A stretch of DNA of 64,000 bases from G963665975 sp963665975 (GCA_963665975.1 OY762508.1:1240001-1304000), one strand, 5' to 3'. Counted from the first letter of the stretch, positions 27,398 through 36,415 are shown. Translations and numbers: made by a program. The notes: generated from the letters alone by a model not told the origin.

Positions 27398-28312
27398 GTG
27401 GCCCTCGATCCAAACCGTTTCGTGCTGGACTGCCGGGGGAGAATTCTCGACTGCACGCCACACGCTACGCATGGCGCGCATGTTATGGGCGTGCTGAATG
27501 TGACGCCTGACTCCTTTTCTGACGGCGGCGACTACCTCTACCCGGACTGCGCGCTACGCCGGGTGGAAACCATGGCCACCGAAGGCGCCACCCTTATCGA
27601 CATCGGTGGCGCATCCTCCAGGCCTCGCGGATCTGTCTATGGTGCGGGCGCCGTGCTCGTGCCTCCCGAAACGGAATTGCAGCGCGTATTGCCGGTGGTG
27701 CAAGCGGTCACCACACGGTTTCCAGAAGTGATCATTTCTGTGGACACATACCATGCGGACGTGGCGGAGGCCGTCCTTGAGGCCGGCGCACACCTCATCA
27801 ATGACATCACGGGCCTTCGGATTTCCACAGGTGTGGCCGAGATTGCCGCCCGCTTCGGGGCGCCGCTCGTAGTCATGCATGCCGTCGGCGATCCGGGGCA
27901 GATGCCGCATGAGGTCAGCCACGCCGATGTTGTCGGAGATGTGTGCGATTCGCTGGCTTCGTCTGTGCAGACGGCGCGCAGCGCTGGCGTGCAGCATGTC
28001 ATTGTCGACCCTGGATTTGGTTTCGGCAAGACGCCCAGGCAAAATCTTGAATTGCTTGACCGGATTGACGCCCTGCTATCTCTGGACTGCCCTATCCTGA
28101 TCGGCGTCTCGCGCAAGAGCACAATCGGGTGGGCACTGGGAAGGCGCGATGTCCACAAGCGACTCTACGGGGCACTCGGGGCAACCGCCGTCGCGGTCCT
28201 CCGAGGGGCCTCTATCGTACGTACGCACGACGTAGGAGCTACCGTCGATATGCTGCGCGTGATGGGGATGACCACCACCGGGAGATTAGCGCTACAGGAA
28301 GCGAATTCGTGA
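27398..28312 (+). CDS. folP: Dihydropteroate synthase
   Basis: A 304-residue DHPS that condenses p-aminobenzoate with dihydropterin pyrophosphate in folate synthesis. Seen are VMGVLNVTPDSFSDGG, IDIGGASSRPRG, the TIM-barrel strand VIVDPGFGFGKTP and LIGVSRKSTIG. The start is a GTG at 27398. Its TGA overlaps the GTG of the cdaA gene (28309-28312), implying translational coupling. The folP-cdaA order is common in Bacteroidota. Confidence 0.95.
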   Translation: MALDPNRFVLDCRGRILDCTPHATHGAHVMGVLNVTPDSFSDGGDYLYPDCALRRVETMATEGATLIDIGGASSRPRGSVYGAGAVLVPPETELQRVLPVVQAVTTRFPEVIISVDTYHADVAEAVLEAGAHLINDITGLRISTGVAEIAARFGAPLVVMHAVGDPGQMPHEVSHADVVGDVCDSLASSVQTARSAGVQHVIVDPGFGFGKTPRQNLELLDRIDALLSLDCPILIGVSRKSTIGWALGRRDVHKRLYGALGATAVAVLRGASIVRTHDVGATVDMLRVMGMTTTGRLALQEANS

Positions 28313-29106
28313 AATTTTTTGGCATCATACCCATCCGACTATTCGATCTCCTGGAGATCGCAGTGGTTGCCTACGCTCTGTACAAACTGTACATGTGGAT
28401 GCGGGGCACGCTTGCTGTATCCATTATGGTGGGCCTGATGGCGCTCTACCTGATGCAGTTCCTCGTCGACGCCACCGGGATGAAGATCCTGCAGGCCATG
28501 TTCGGATCCCTAAGCGAAATCTATGTGCTGGCCGTCATCATTATTTTCCAACAGGAAATCCGGCGCGTGCTGCTATTGGTTGGGCAGAATCCGCTTCTGC
28601 GGCGTTTCTTTACGTCGCATGCACAACAGGAATTGATCACCGAAGTGGTCGCAGCCATTCGTACGATGAGCGAACAAAGAACGGGGGCGCTGATCGTATT
28701 CAAGCGCTCCGCCGGACTGCGCAATTTTATCGAAACAGGAGAGCAACTCCAGGCAAAGGTGAGCAGAGACCTGATTGTGACTGTCTTCTATTCTCAGAAT
28801 CCGTTGCACGACGGAGCTCTTATCGTCGCCAACGGGCGCATTGAAGCTGCGCGATGCATACTGCCCGTGTCGTCGAGCCAACGGTTGAACCCGCTGTTGG
28901 GATTGCGTCATCGTGCCGCCGTTGGCATCAGTGAACAAACGGATGCGTTTGTGGTCATTGTCTCGGAGGAGACAGGTAGGATCTCCGTGGCCGAAAACGG
29001 CGTGCTCCGGCCGATACCGAGCCTGGAGGATTTCCAGACAAATCTGACTGAAGCACTAGGGGCGAATCCTGGTGTTGACGCGGATCTCGCTTCGTCCGAT
29101 GAGTAG
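28309..29106 (+). CDS. cdaA: Diadenylate cyclase (membrane type)
   Basis: A 265-residue c-di-AMP synthase. Three N-terminal membrane helices (about residues 10-90) are followed by the DAC domain with the catalytic motifs HDGALIV and GLRHRAAVGISE. The GTG at 28309 overlaps the folP stop. The product c-di-AMP usually controls potassium and osmotic balance; no regulator (CdaR) or phosphodiesterase is next door. pcm follows after 3 bp. Confidence 0.95.
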   Translation: MKFFGIIPIRLFDLLEIAVVAYALYKLYMWMRGTLAVSIMVGLMALYLMQFLVDATGMKILQAMFGSLSEIYVLAVIIIFQQEIRRVLLLVGQNPLLRRFFTSHAQQELITEVVAAIRTMSEQRTGALIVFKRSAGLRNFIETGEQLQAKVSRDLIVTVFYSQNPLHDGALIVANGRIEAARCILPVSSSQRLNPLLGLRHRAAVGISEQTDAFVVIVSEETGRISVAENGVLRPIPSLEDFQTNLTEALGANPGVDADLASSDE

Positions 29107-29109
29107 GTC

Positions 29110-29766
29110 ATGCAACTCGGCGACCGTCTATACCAGAAGCGGCGACTTGAACTCGTTGAAGACCTGCGCAGGAAAGGCATCGATAACGAAGCCGTGCTTG
29201 CGGCCATCGGCTCCGTGTTGCGGCACCTCTTCGTGGAGCCGGCGTTGCGGGGGCGGGCATATTATGACCAGGCGCTGCCGATCGGGCTTCGGCAGACCAT
29301 TTCGCAGCCCTTTACGGTCGCCTACCAGACCATGCTGTTGGACCCCAAGCCTGGGGAGTGCATCCTGGAAGTGGGCACGGGCAGCGGTTATCAAGCCGCC
29401 GTCCTGTCCGCAATGGGCGTCCGCCTGTTTTCGATCGAGCGGCACGGACCGCTGTTGTCACGCTCCCGCGAAGTGCTAGACCGCCAGGGCTACCGCGTGG
29501 TCACCCGGCACGGGGATGGCACGCAAGGCTGGGCCGCGTGCGCCCCGTTTGACGGCATTATCGTGACGGCAGCGGCCGAAAGAGTGCCCGATGCACTGCT
29601 CGAGCAGCTCAGGAGACCAGATGACACGGGATACGGCGGTCGGCTGATCATCCCCATCGGTGGCACCGGTAGTCAGACCATGACACGCATCACGTGTGTC
29701 GGATCCGACGCGTACGAGGTGCAGGAAACCAATTCGTTCCGCTTCGTGCCGCTGGTTTCGGGGTAG
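29110..29766 (+). CDS. pcm: Protein-L-isoaspartate O-methyltransferase
   Basis: A 218-residue SAM-dependent repair enzyme for isoaspartyl damage. Seen are FTVAYQTMLLDPKPGECILEVGTGSGYQAAVLS (motif I region, in pieces), SIERHGPLLSRSREVL, and DGIIVTAAAERVPDALLEQL. The ATG at 29110 is 3 bp after the cdaA stop, so it belongs to the folP-cdaA-pcm operon. It converges with the next gene. Confidence 0.93.
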   Translation: MQLGDRLYQKRRLELVEDLRRKGIDNEAVLAAIGSVLRHLFVEPALRGRAYYDQALPIGLRQTISQPFTVAYQTMLLDPKPGECILEVGTGSGYQAAVLSAMGVRLFSIERHGPLLSRSREVLDRQGYRVVTRHGDGTQGWAACAPFDGIIVTAAAERVPDALLEQLRRPDDTGYGGRLIIPIGGTGSQTMTRITCVGSDAYEVQETNSFRFVPLVSG

Positions 29767-29787
29767 CACGGGCGCTTGCGCCGGAGG

Positions 29788-31086
29788 TCACGTAACAATC
29801 GTGTACTTGCCGGAATCGTAGGCGGCACGCAGGGCCGTGACGGCATCCTCCCGGAAATCGTTCGGCGACTCGTGCTTATCGGTTAGCCGCGCAATACCGA
29901 CACTGATCCCTCCTTCCAACAGTCCCTTTTCGGCGCCCAGCGCGGCATGGACGGATTGGTCCCACGCTTCCAGTTGCTCCATGGCGCCATTCATAAACAC
30001 GCCGAACATCAATTCACCAAAGCGCACAACGCGGCTGACGATCGACACCTCGCGCAGCAGCATGCGCAGCCTGTCCTCCGCTTCGAGGACCACACCCGCG
30101 CCCAGCGACGCCACGTGGTCTGCTTGGTTCAGCACCACAATGGCAAGCGCGAGTTCCTGTTCGCGCACGCGAGCCTGCGTCATTTCCTCTTTGATAATTT
30201 CGCGGCGCGGCCGCGGGCGCGGCTTTATCGGATCTCCATCTACTAGCAGGACGCCGAGGGTCTGCGTGAACTGCTCCAACATGGTGCGCACCTGCGGGTG
30301 CGAAAGGCCGCCCTCTTGCGTCGTGTCCGCTAACAGGACGTAACCGCGATTATTTACCGGCGCAATGGCCACTTCACGCAGAGATCCTGGCGTTGCGCTA
30401 TACCCCAGACAGCGGGGGGAGAGATCATCGTTGCCCACCCTCCGCACCGTGACGGGCTTCCATCCGTACGGAGGCATGACAAGTGGAGCGACGCTTCGGT
30501 AGGACTTGCCAACCTGCAGTGCCCGATTCTCTCCCGCGATGGCCACAACTGTACAGTCATTGGTGTCTTTGCTCTGGTGCAGCAGGCATGCTGCGTGCGC
30601 AGAGACCGCCAAGCGGACCGTCTCCATAAAGTTGGCCAGCACGTCCTCGTTAGGCGGCGCCAGCGGCGGTGGCCCCTTGGCCGTGTCCCCCTCTGTACGC
30701 TGGACGACAAATTCCCGGATTCCCCGCGTGGCAGCAGCCTCGTCCACTGGCGCAATTCCTAATTCGGAGGGCACATTCGATGCGGGCGCCCCTGCCGTCT
30801 GCAGCGACTCTGCCGATTCTCGGCCAGATTCTGCTTCCGAGGTCTTGGGTCGTATATCCAGGATGCCGAGCGTCTCAAGCTCCGGCTCGGACTTTGAGGA
30901 CACCGCTTTCCGCTTGCGCCTGACCGGTTTCTTGGATTCCGCGTACCGGCGGCGCGAAACCGCGGCCCACATGACCAGAACGATTACAATCAATACGGCG
31001 GCCACCCAGTACAGCTCTGTACGGTCCAATACCAAAGCCAGACCAGCCGCCACTACCGCTACCACGGTGAACAGAATCCGAATCAT
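29788..31086 (-). CDS. Membrane-anchored GAF-like protein with a degenerate GGDEF domain
   Basis: A 432-residue protein: two N-terminal membrane helices (MIRILFTVVAVVAAGLALVL; WVAAVLIVIVLVMWAAV), a basic and acidic linker, a GAF-like stretch (residues ~165-300) and a C-terminal ~130 residues with GGDEF-fold order. The GGDEF loop reads RVVRFGELMFGVFMNG, so the catalytic residues are missing and cyclase activity is not expected. The ATG at 31086 was preferred because it begins the first helix. It may be a c-di-GMP or redox sensor that has lost catalysis; nothing around it states a partner. Confidence 0.58.
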   Translation of the reverse strand: MIRILFTVVAVVAAGLALVLDRTELYWVAAVLIVIVLVMWAAVSRRRYAESKKPVRRKRKAVSSKSEPELETLGILDIRPKTSEAESGRESAESLQTAGAPASNVPSELGIAPVDEAAATRGIREFVVQRTEGDTAKGPPPLAPPNEDVLANFMETVRLAVSAHAACLLHQSKDTNDCTVVAIAGENRALQVGKSYRSVAPLVMPPYGWKPVTVRRVGNDDLSPRCLGYSATPGSLREVAIAPVNNRGYVLLADTTQEGGLSHPQVRTMLEQFTQTLGVLLVDGDPIKPRPRPRREIIKEEMTQARVREQELALAIVVLNQADHVASLGAGVVLEAEDRLRMLLREVSIVSRVVRFGELMFGVFMNGAMEQLEAWDQSVHAALGAEKGLLEGGISVGIARLTDKHESPNDFREDAVTALRAAYDSGKYTIVT

Positions 31087-31378
31087 ACAGGCTCTCAGAA
31101 AAGACCACGCTATAATTGAAGCGGAAGGTATGTGTGCAGGCATCTTAATGTCAACCGCAGGGGTACGAGTCTGTCTCGTCAATTCCGGTGCGCGATCACC
31201 CAAATCGGCGTCTGGCTTCCCATGCTTGTTGGCGGCAAGATGCGCGGGGTAGCCACCAGGGTGGCTCTTGTCCGTTGCAATCCGACTGCAACCACGTAGA
31301 TGGCTGGAATCCGCGAGTGCACGCCCGGAAAAAACTCTGGCGGCGCTTCATTGCATCACGCCATCGGACATGCAGGAA

Positions 31379-31867
31379 TCAGCGCTCCGATGGATTCTGG
31401 ATCAGCAGCGTATCCGGCAAGTCGTTGCGCTGGTCCTCTGGATTCACCAGGGGGCCTGTCAGCGGCAAATCGAAGCCGGTCAGAAAAGGCGCAATCACCG
31501 AAAACCAGAATTCCTGCTGAAACTCCACAAAATCGTCCGCGAAGTCGCGGCGGTCGTCGGCATGGCCGACAATGTCCAGATACAGCATGCGCGGCCAGTC
31601 CGGATACCGCTCCTGCGCTTCTCGCATCGCTTCGAAGACGGCCTGGCCCGCACTGGAAAAGTCATCCTCTGCCTCAACGATAAGATAGATTGACACGGTG
31701 TTGTCGAAATTCATCCAGATGCCGGGCGCATCGGGCTTGTTGTAGGTCGGGATTAGAGGTGGCTCCATGGCGGGAAGAGGTTTGCTCGTTCGTCGAACGA
31801 TGCACGTGTCCGCTTCGATCCAGCATGGATTGCCGCACCAACTAAACCTTACGGGCTCGACGCGCAT
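31379..31867 (-). CDS. Hypothetical acidic protein
   Basis: A 162-residue frame (ATG 31867; a second ATG at 31768 would give 129 residues). Codon pattern and composition look coding: WMNFDNTVSIYLIVEAEDDF, then MREAQERYPDWPRMLYLDIV and an acidic DDRRDFADDFVEFQQEFWF. I recognise no family and no membrane segment. It is divergent from the small exported protein at 31922 with a 54-bp spacer, so they may share a promoter region. Confidence 0.55.
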   Translation of the reverse strand: MRVEPVRFSWCGNPCWIEADTCIVRRTSKPLPAMEPPLIPTYNKPDAPGIWMNFDNTVSIYLIVEAEDDFSSAGQAVFEAMREAQERYPDWPRMLYLDIVGHADDRRDFADDFVEFQQEFWFSVIAPFLTGFDLPLTGPLVNPEDQRNDLPDTLLIQNPSER

Positions 31868-31921
31868 CTCAGAGACAGTTGCGACCCGCTCTTCCCCTTA
31901 CATCCATTATCGGTAAGACCC

Positions 31922-32377
31922 ATGTACAAAATCCTTGCAGTGGCACTGCTTGCTGCCACAACTGCCATAAGCGGTGGCTTTCAGTTGCGCGTCGAAGAGG
32001 CGGGCGAGGGCTCAGATGCCCATATACTCGTACGCACCTACCGCTGCAACGAGCCGGAGCGGGCAGAGGTGTCCGCGACGGCCGAAGGCATCGTTGACGG
32101 CAAGCGCATTTCGAAAGACCTCACCCTCCGCACCGTGCGGCGAGGCGTCTACGCCCTCAACCAGACCTGGCCCCAAAAAGGACGCTGGGTACTTGCGCTT
32201 TATGGCAAATACAAAGGGCAAAAGGCAAGCACGCTCGTTGCGCTGGACCGTGCCGGAGGCATAGCGCGAATAATGACGGACAAAGGCGAAGCACCGGATG
32301 TGCGCATATACGATCACTTCCTGTCCAGGGCCGACATCGACCACGCGCTCCAGGAGCATGTGGCGGAGAGCGACTAG
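31922..32377 (+). CDS. Small exported hypothetical protein
   Basis: A 151-residue protein with a short signal peptide (MYKILAVALLAATTAISGGF). The mature part has beta-strand alternation (AHILVRTYRCNEPERAEVSATAEG; GRWVLALYGKYKGQ) like an Ig-type or FixH-like fold, but I recognise no family. The 15-bp perfect palindrome 35 bp past the stop may end its transcript. Confidence 0.58.
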   Translation: MYKILAVALLAATTAISGGFQLRVEEAGEGSDAHILVRTYRCNEPERAEVSATAEGIVDGKRISKDLTLRTVRRGVYALNQTWPQKGRWVLALYGKYKGQKASTLVALDRAGGIARIMTDKGEAPDVRIYDHFLSRADIDHALQEHVAESD

Positions 32378-32411
32378 GGATTACGCGATCGCATTCGGAA
32401 ATCAGCAGGAT

Positions 32412-32445
32412 ATCAGGGGTCACGCCGTGCGGCGTGACCCCTGAT
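32412..32445. terminator. 34-bp perfect palindromic hairpin
   Basis: ATCAGGGGTCACGCC and its exact reverse complement flank a 4-nt loop GTGC. This 15-bp stem lies 35 bp after the stop of the small exported protein. There is no T-run on either side, so it may be a Rho-independent-like terminator, a stable RNA end or the terminal structure of a mobile-element relic. Confidence 0.5.
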
Positions 32446-32604
32446 GCGTCTGTACGCGCGAAGTGCAGATGACGCGGTGAGGATCTGTCTGGCTGGATAC
32501 TCTCCTGAACCGTGTTCTCAATTCCCGCAACTCCGCGCCGATCATAGCAGGCAACAGAGCTCGCACCACCTTCGCTGGCGTCCTGCTCCCGTGAGGCGAA
32601 TTTG

Positions 32605-32745
32605 CTACCGGGGTGTTGCGCAGTCAGTTTTCTTCTGTCCCTCGCAGCGCGGACACATTGGTCGGTCCGGCCGGGCCACCTTCTCAATCCACGTGCGAGC
32701 CGTCTCCTCGTTCGGAAACACAATTGGAAAGCGCACGAAGTGAAC
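32605..32745 (-). pseudogene. Remnant of an IS1595-like transposase N-terminus
   Basis: The minus-strand frame reads VFPNEETARTWIEKVA, then RPDRPMCPRC, and stops at TAG (32605-32607). This is the pattern of the N-terminal zinc-ribbon of IS1595/ISXO2-type transposases (F-[x]-E-x2-AR-x-W-x-E-x-[W/R]-PD-x-P-x-CPxC). The second CxxC and the whole DDE catalytic part are missing. There are no clear terminal repeats. Confidence is limited by the shortness of the match. Confidence 0.5.
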
Positions 32746-33093
32746 TCCCCTTGCGGCCGTTACGGCCCGGCGCGATACCCGTGTTCAGTGTGGGCATGAT
32801 CTTGCTCGCTTGATCGTATGCAGCGGGGACGGAATTAGGATTCATCATCCTTGTATACTCTTCTTTATTGTGATGATCACTGATCGTACAGGGCTATCAT
32901 TCTGACACTTGAACATTTTGAAACCGCTATTGATGGCACGTGTTGACGAGCCACCTTTGAGGCAGCCACTCGCCACGCCCCGGACGGGTAGCATCCATGC
33001 GGCTTTTGCCGGCAACGATTGTGTACAATTTCCCAACTTTACACCTATCTTACCGGCTAGCCAACTATTCTTCTATTTCTGTAGAATCTGGAT

Positions 33094-35580
33094 ATGAGAC
33101 GGCTTCCTCTGGCAACACGAGTATTTATTGCTAACTCTGCCCTTTTGACGTTGACCATTCTGGCGACGTCTGTCAGTTTGCTGTACAATGCGACCACAGC
33201 GGCACAAGACCAGGCACAGGCCAGCGCGGAACAGTTGGCCGAGTTGATATCGCACAAGTTTGCCGATATCGGAGAAATCTCCCTGACGAACGTCATTCGC
33301 ACCGTTGACGCAACGCTGGACGACCCGATGACGGCGCAGGCACGCATCTCGGCGCATTTCACAGAGGCCGCAGAAACCGCCAACTACGACGTAGACACCA
33401 TCAATGACATCCTTACGTCGATCACGGACGAAACCGTACTGGACGAGTTCTGGATTACGGATGACGAAGGATTCTCCTACCTGACTAATGTAATTGGCGG
33501 GAATGGCCTGCCGGTTCCCTTTCGGTTCAGTCCAGATCCCACCGTGCAGCCCCAGGCGTCCAAGTTTTGGGTGCTGTTGGATGCTCCGCTTGATGGCATG
33601 GAAGTAATCACGCAGCCGGCACAGGTACGCGAAATAGATAACAGCGTGTACAAGTATGTGGGTGTCGGCGGCACAGATCACTCCAGAATCGTACAGGTAG
33701 GAAACGAATTGGATTTCGGAGACCAGGAGATTCTGAGCAGCACGTTCACGAGTCAGCGTACGGACGTCTCCGCCATTATCGAGGGTATTCTCGGCAAGCA
33801 TATGCGCGCAGAGGCCGTGATCCTTGACCGATTCGTCGGCGCCGCAATAGATGCTGGCTGGTCTGCAGAAGTGATCAACGACCGGCTCCGCCTCATTGCG
33901 GCTACGACCAACATCGGAGAAATCCGTGTCCTGGATACTGATGGAGAGTTAACCCACACCAGCATGGAGTCCGGCGAAGCCGCCAGCAACATGCCGTATG
34001 CCGAAGATATCGACCTGCTATTCGGCGAAGGGAACAGGGTGATTGAATATGCCACTGAGCCTCACGCAGCAGACAGCACTGCCTATAAGTATGTATCCAT
34101 CCTGGGCCGTAACGATGCGCGCGTGGTGCAGGTGGGCGTACCCATCGAAAGCAGCTCCGGCAACATCCTGTATGCGGTGTACCAGGAAGAAGCTGAAATA
34201 TTGATCTCTTCTGGCAATCCGCATGCGATCTGGGTGGCTAATCCGGAGCGTGACGTCGCCGCAAGAGCCTTTGTGGACGGACAGTCGGAAGAAGAGATAG
34301 ATGCTCTCACGCGCTCCTTCGAAAACCGGGCGCCCGCGCTCCTGGACTCCATTGACGCCGGTGGCACGGTAATCACGACAAACCTGGGATTACTCTCCAG
34401 CGAGGACCGTGGCATCTGGGTGGCATCTCCGTTCATTACCTCCGGCGGAATTCAGATCGGTGGCATCGTGTTTTTTGTAGATCTGGACAATATAGCGCAG
34501 TTGGTCTACAGTGAGGCCCGCCAGACCGCTATTATCGCCCTGCTCCTGTTGGCGTTTACGGCTTTCGCCACATTCTTTGGCGTGCGGCTTCTGACGCGGC
34601 CCATTAAGACGATCGCGGCCGCGGCCCGAGATGTGGAATTGGGCAATCAGCCCAATCAGGAGGCCATGGCCCCGGTCATCCGCCGAACCGACGAAATCGG
34701 CAGTCTGGCCACGGTATTCCTTGACATGTCTGTGCAGGTCTTTAATCGGGAAGAGCAGTTGGAGACCCTCGTGTCGGAGCGCACCAAGGAATTGCGTAAA
34801 ACATTGCAGCAGCTAAGCCGTGCGCACGATGCCATCCGGCAGGATCTTGAAATGGCCAAGCAGGTTCAATCGGCTCTTGTGCGCGAAGGCAATGTGGATC
34901 TGAAGACGTTTTTGGCCAGTTCGCGCATGACGCCGGCACAACGGGTCGGCGGGGACTTTGTAGACTTCCTGGAGCCTTCGGACGGAACGCTGTTTATCGC
35001 CATCGGTGATGTCTCCGGCAAGGGCGTTGCCGCGGCGCTGTTTATGGCGGCGTCTCAGGCAGCTATCAAGTTCGCCGTCGCCGAGCGTATCGAAACCATT
35101 TCTGCTATCGCGGAAGAGGCCAACAATCGCCTGTGCAGCCAGAACCCGATGGGCCTGTTTGTAACCTGTATCCTCGCCATGGTTGACCTAAAGCGTGGCA
35201 CTGTCGATTATGTCAGCGCGGGACACGAATCCCCGTTCATTATTGACAACGATAGCAAGCTCCGCTCAATTCCGCTGACAGGTGGAGTGGCAATGGGGCT
35301 GATGGAGGACTTTCCCTATTCCAGCGATAGTATTACACTGGAACCTGGAGAAACGTTATTTTTGTATACTGATGGCCTTACGGACATGGTGAACCTGGAC
35401 GGGGAATTGTACGGCAAGGAAAGACTAGGCAAGTCTCTCGACAGTGTGTCCAAGGACATACCTGAAGACATCGTTAATCATATATGGGCGGATATCGGTA
35501 GTTTCTCTGTCGGAACCGCTCCGGCTGACGACATGACCTGTCTCGTGCTACACCGCAAAGAGCATTCTGATCATGCCTAA
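33094..35580 (+). CDS. Receptor-type SpoIIE/PP2C serine phosphatase (RsbU-like)
   Basis: An 828-residue membrane receptor. Transmembrane helix 1 is at about residues 9-30, then a ~440-residue external sensor built of two related lobes plus a third segment. Transmembrane helix 2 is near residues 477-499, followed by HAMP (TRPIKTIAAAARDVELGN), a coiled coil (EEQLETLVSERTKELRKTLQ) and the SpoIIE phosphatase domain. The phosphatase motifs are intact: QRVGGDFVDF, IAIGDVSGKGVAAALFM, LFLYTDGLTDM and PADDMTCLVL. By family knowledge it dephosphorylates a STAS-domain antagonist. The kinase gene overlaps its 3' end by 8 bp and the STAS gene follows, making a complete partner-switching module. The sensor is shared with the protein at 3129-4115. 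Confidence 0.9.
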   Translation: MRRLPLATRVFIANSALLTLTILATSVSLLYNATTAAQDQAQASAEQLAELISHKFADIGEISLTNVIRTVDATLDDPMTAQARISAHFTEAAETANYDVDTINDILTSITDETVLDEFWITDDEGFSYLTNVIGGNGLPVPFRFSPDPTVQPQASKFWVLLDAPLDGMEVITQPAQVREIDNSVYKYVGVGGTDHSRIVQVGNELDFGDQEILSSTFTSQRTDVSAIIEGILGKHMRAEAVILDRFVGAAIDAGWSAEVINDRLRLIAATTNIGEIRVLDTDGELTHTSMESGEAASNMPYAEDIDLLFGEGNRVIEYATEPHAADSTAYKYVSILGRNDARVVQVGVPIESSSGNILYAVYQEEAEILISSGNPHAIWVANPERDVAARAFVDGQSEEEIDALTRSFENRAPALLDSIDAGGTVITTNLGLLSSEDRGIWVASPFITSGGIQIGGIVFFVDLDNIAQLVYSEARQTAIIALLLLAFTAFATFFGVRLLTRPIKTIAAAARDVELGNQPNQEAMAPVIRRTDEIGSLATVFLDMSVQVFNREEQLETLVSERTKELRKTLQQLSRAHDAIRQDLEMAKQVQSALVREGNVDLKTFLASSRMTPAQRVGGDFVDFLEPSDGTLFIAIGDVSGKGVAAALFMAASQAAIKFAVAERIETISAIAEEANNRLCSQNPMGLFVTCILAMVDLKRGTVDYVSAGHESPFIIDNDSKLRSIPLTGGVAMGLMEDFPYSSDSITLEPGETLFLYTDGLTDMVNLDGELYGKERLGKSLDSVSKDIPEDIVNHIWADIGSFSVGTAPADDMTCLVLHRKEHSDHA

Positions 35581-36004
35581 ATCCCTGGATGTCAAGCTAC
35601 ATGCCAGATTGTCCGAAGTCCGCAGCATGGCTGCCTTGGTCGAGACGTTTGGTGAAGACAACGATCTTCCCATGCGAACTATTTTCGTCATGAGCCTGGC
35701 GCTGGAAGAGCTGATTACCAACACCGTAATACATGGGCGATTTACGGAAGTTGACGAACCCGCGATTATCGTTAAGATGGACGCCCACCCGGACGTCGTG
35801 ATTCTGGTGATGGAAACCAATGGGGATCGCTTTGACCCGACGATGGATACGAATCCAGACACGAATTCGGAATTGGAGTCCCGCTCGGTGGGCGGCCTCG
35901 GATTGCATCTGGTGAAAACCTTGGCCGACCGTGTGGCGTACGAGTACGTTGACGATGTTAACCGGCTGACTCTAGAGTATGATCTTGAGTCGGAATCCGA
36001 ATAG
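35573..36004 (+). CDS. Anti-sigma-factor type serine kinase (RsbW-like HATPase)
   Basis: A 143-residue GHKL ATPase. The N box is SLALEELITNTVIHGR and the G box SRSVGGLGLHLVKTLAD; the DP-x-D region reads GDRFDPT. In partner-switching systems such kinases phosphorylate the STAS antagonist and hold a target protein. The start at 35573 overlaps the phosphatase stop (8 bp), giving coupled translation. No sigma factor lies in the window, so the final target is unknown. Confidence 0.87.
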   Translation: MPKSLDVKLHARLSEVRSMAALVETFGEDNDLPMRTIFVMSLALEELITNTVIHGRFTEVDEPAIIVKMDAHPDVVILVMETNGDRFDPTMDTNPDTNSELESRSVGGLGLHLVKTLADRVAYEYVDDVNRLTLEYDLESESE

Positions 36005-36033
36005 GGGTCCGACTGAATACCCCTTAATCAAGC

Positions 36034-36040
36034 AGGAGGT
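36034..36040 (+). promoter_or_regulatory. Strong ribosome binding site of the STAS gene
   Basis: AGGAGGT ends 6 nt before the GTG at 36047 and decides the start of the STAS protein. Confidence 0.7.
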
Positions 36041-36046
36041 AACGCA

Positions 36047-36385
36047 GTGGAAATCGAAATACTGGAAGAACGCGAAGGTACAACCTTAATTCTGGTGCCA
36101 ATCGGAAGACTGGACAGCACCAATGCTCGTGCATTCGAGGATGTGGTCCTGGACCATGTGAATAACGGGGAACAACACGTAATTGTTGACTTCAGCCGCC
36201 TGGTTTTCATAAGTAGTTCCGGGATGCGGGTATTGCTGATTGCCGCCAAGCGGCTGCGTGCGAATGCCGGCAAACTCGTGCTATGCGCCATGCAGGCCAG
36301 CATCCATGAGATCTTTTCCATTAGCGGCTTCGACAAGATTATTCCAATCGTTGGAGCGCGCAAGGCTGCCCTGGACGCATTCTAG
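36047..36385 (+). CDS. STAS-domain anti-anti-sigma factor (RsbV-like)
   Basis: A 112-residue STAS protein starting at GTG 36047. The block VIVDFSRLVFISSSGMRVLL contains the conserved serine-rich loop (ISSSG) that the kinase phosphorylates and the SpoIIE protein dephosphorylates. Third gene of the phosphatase-kinase-antagonist cassette, 42 bp after the kinase. By analogy its unphosphorylated form frees the kinase's target. Confidence 0.9.
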   Translation: MEIEILEEREGTTLILVPIGRLDSTNARAFEDVVLDHVNNGEQHVIVDFSRLVFISSSGMRVLLIAAKRLRANAGKLVLCAMQASIHEIFSISGFDKIIPIVGARKAALDAF

Positions 36386-36415
36386 ATGCGGGCCCGATGA
36401 CGGTGGCGTTTTCAA

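Larger units (their letters stand above)
32378..33093. other. 716-bp intergenic region with insertion-sequence relic
   Basis: Upstream of the partner-switching cassette. It contains the 34-bp perfect palindrome (32412-32445) and a transposase remnant (32605-32745). The last ~270 bp (32820-33093) are AT-richer than the surroundings and presumably carry the promoter of the phosphatase gene; I could not identify confident boxes. Confidence 0.55.
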
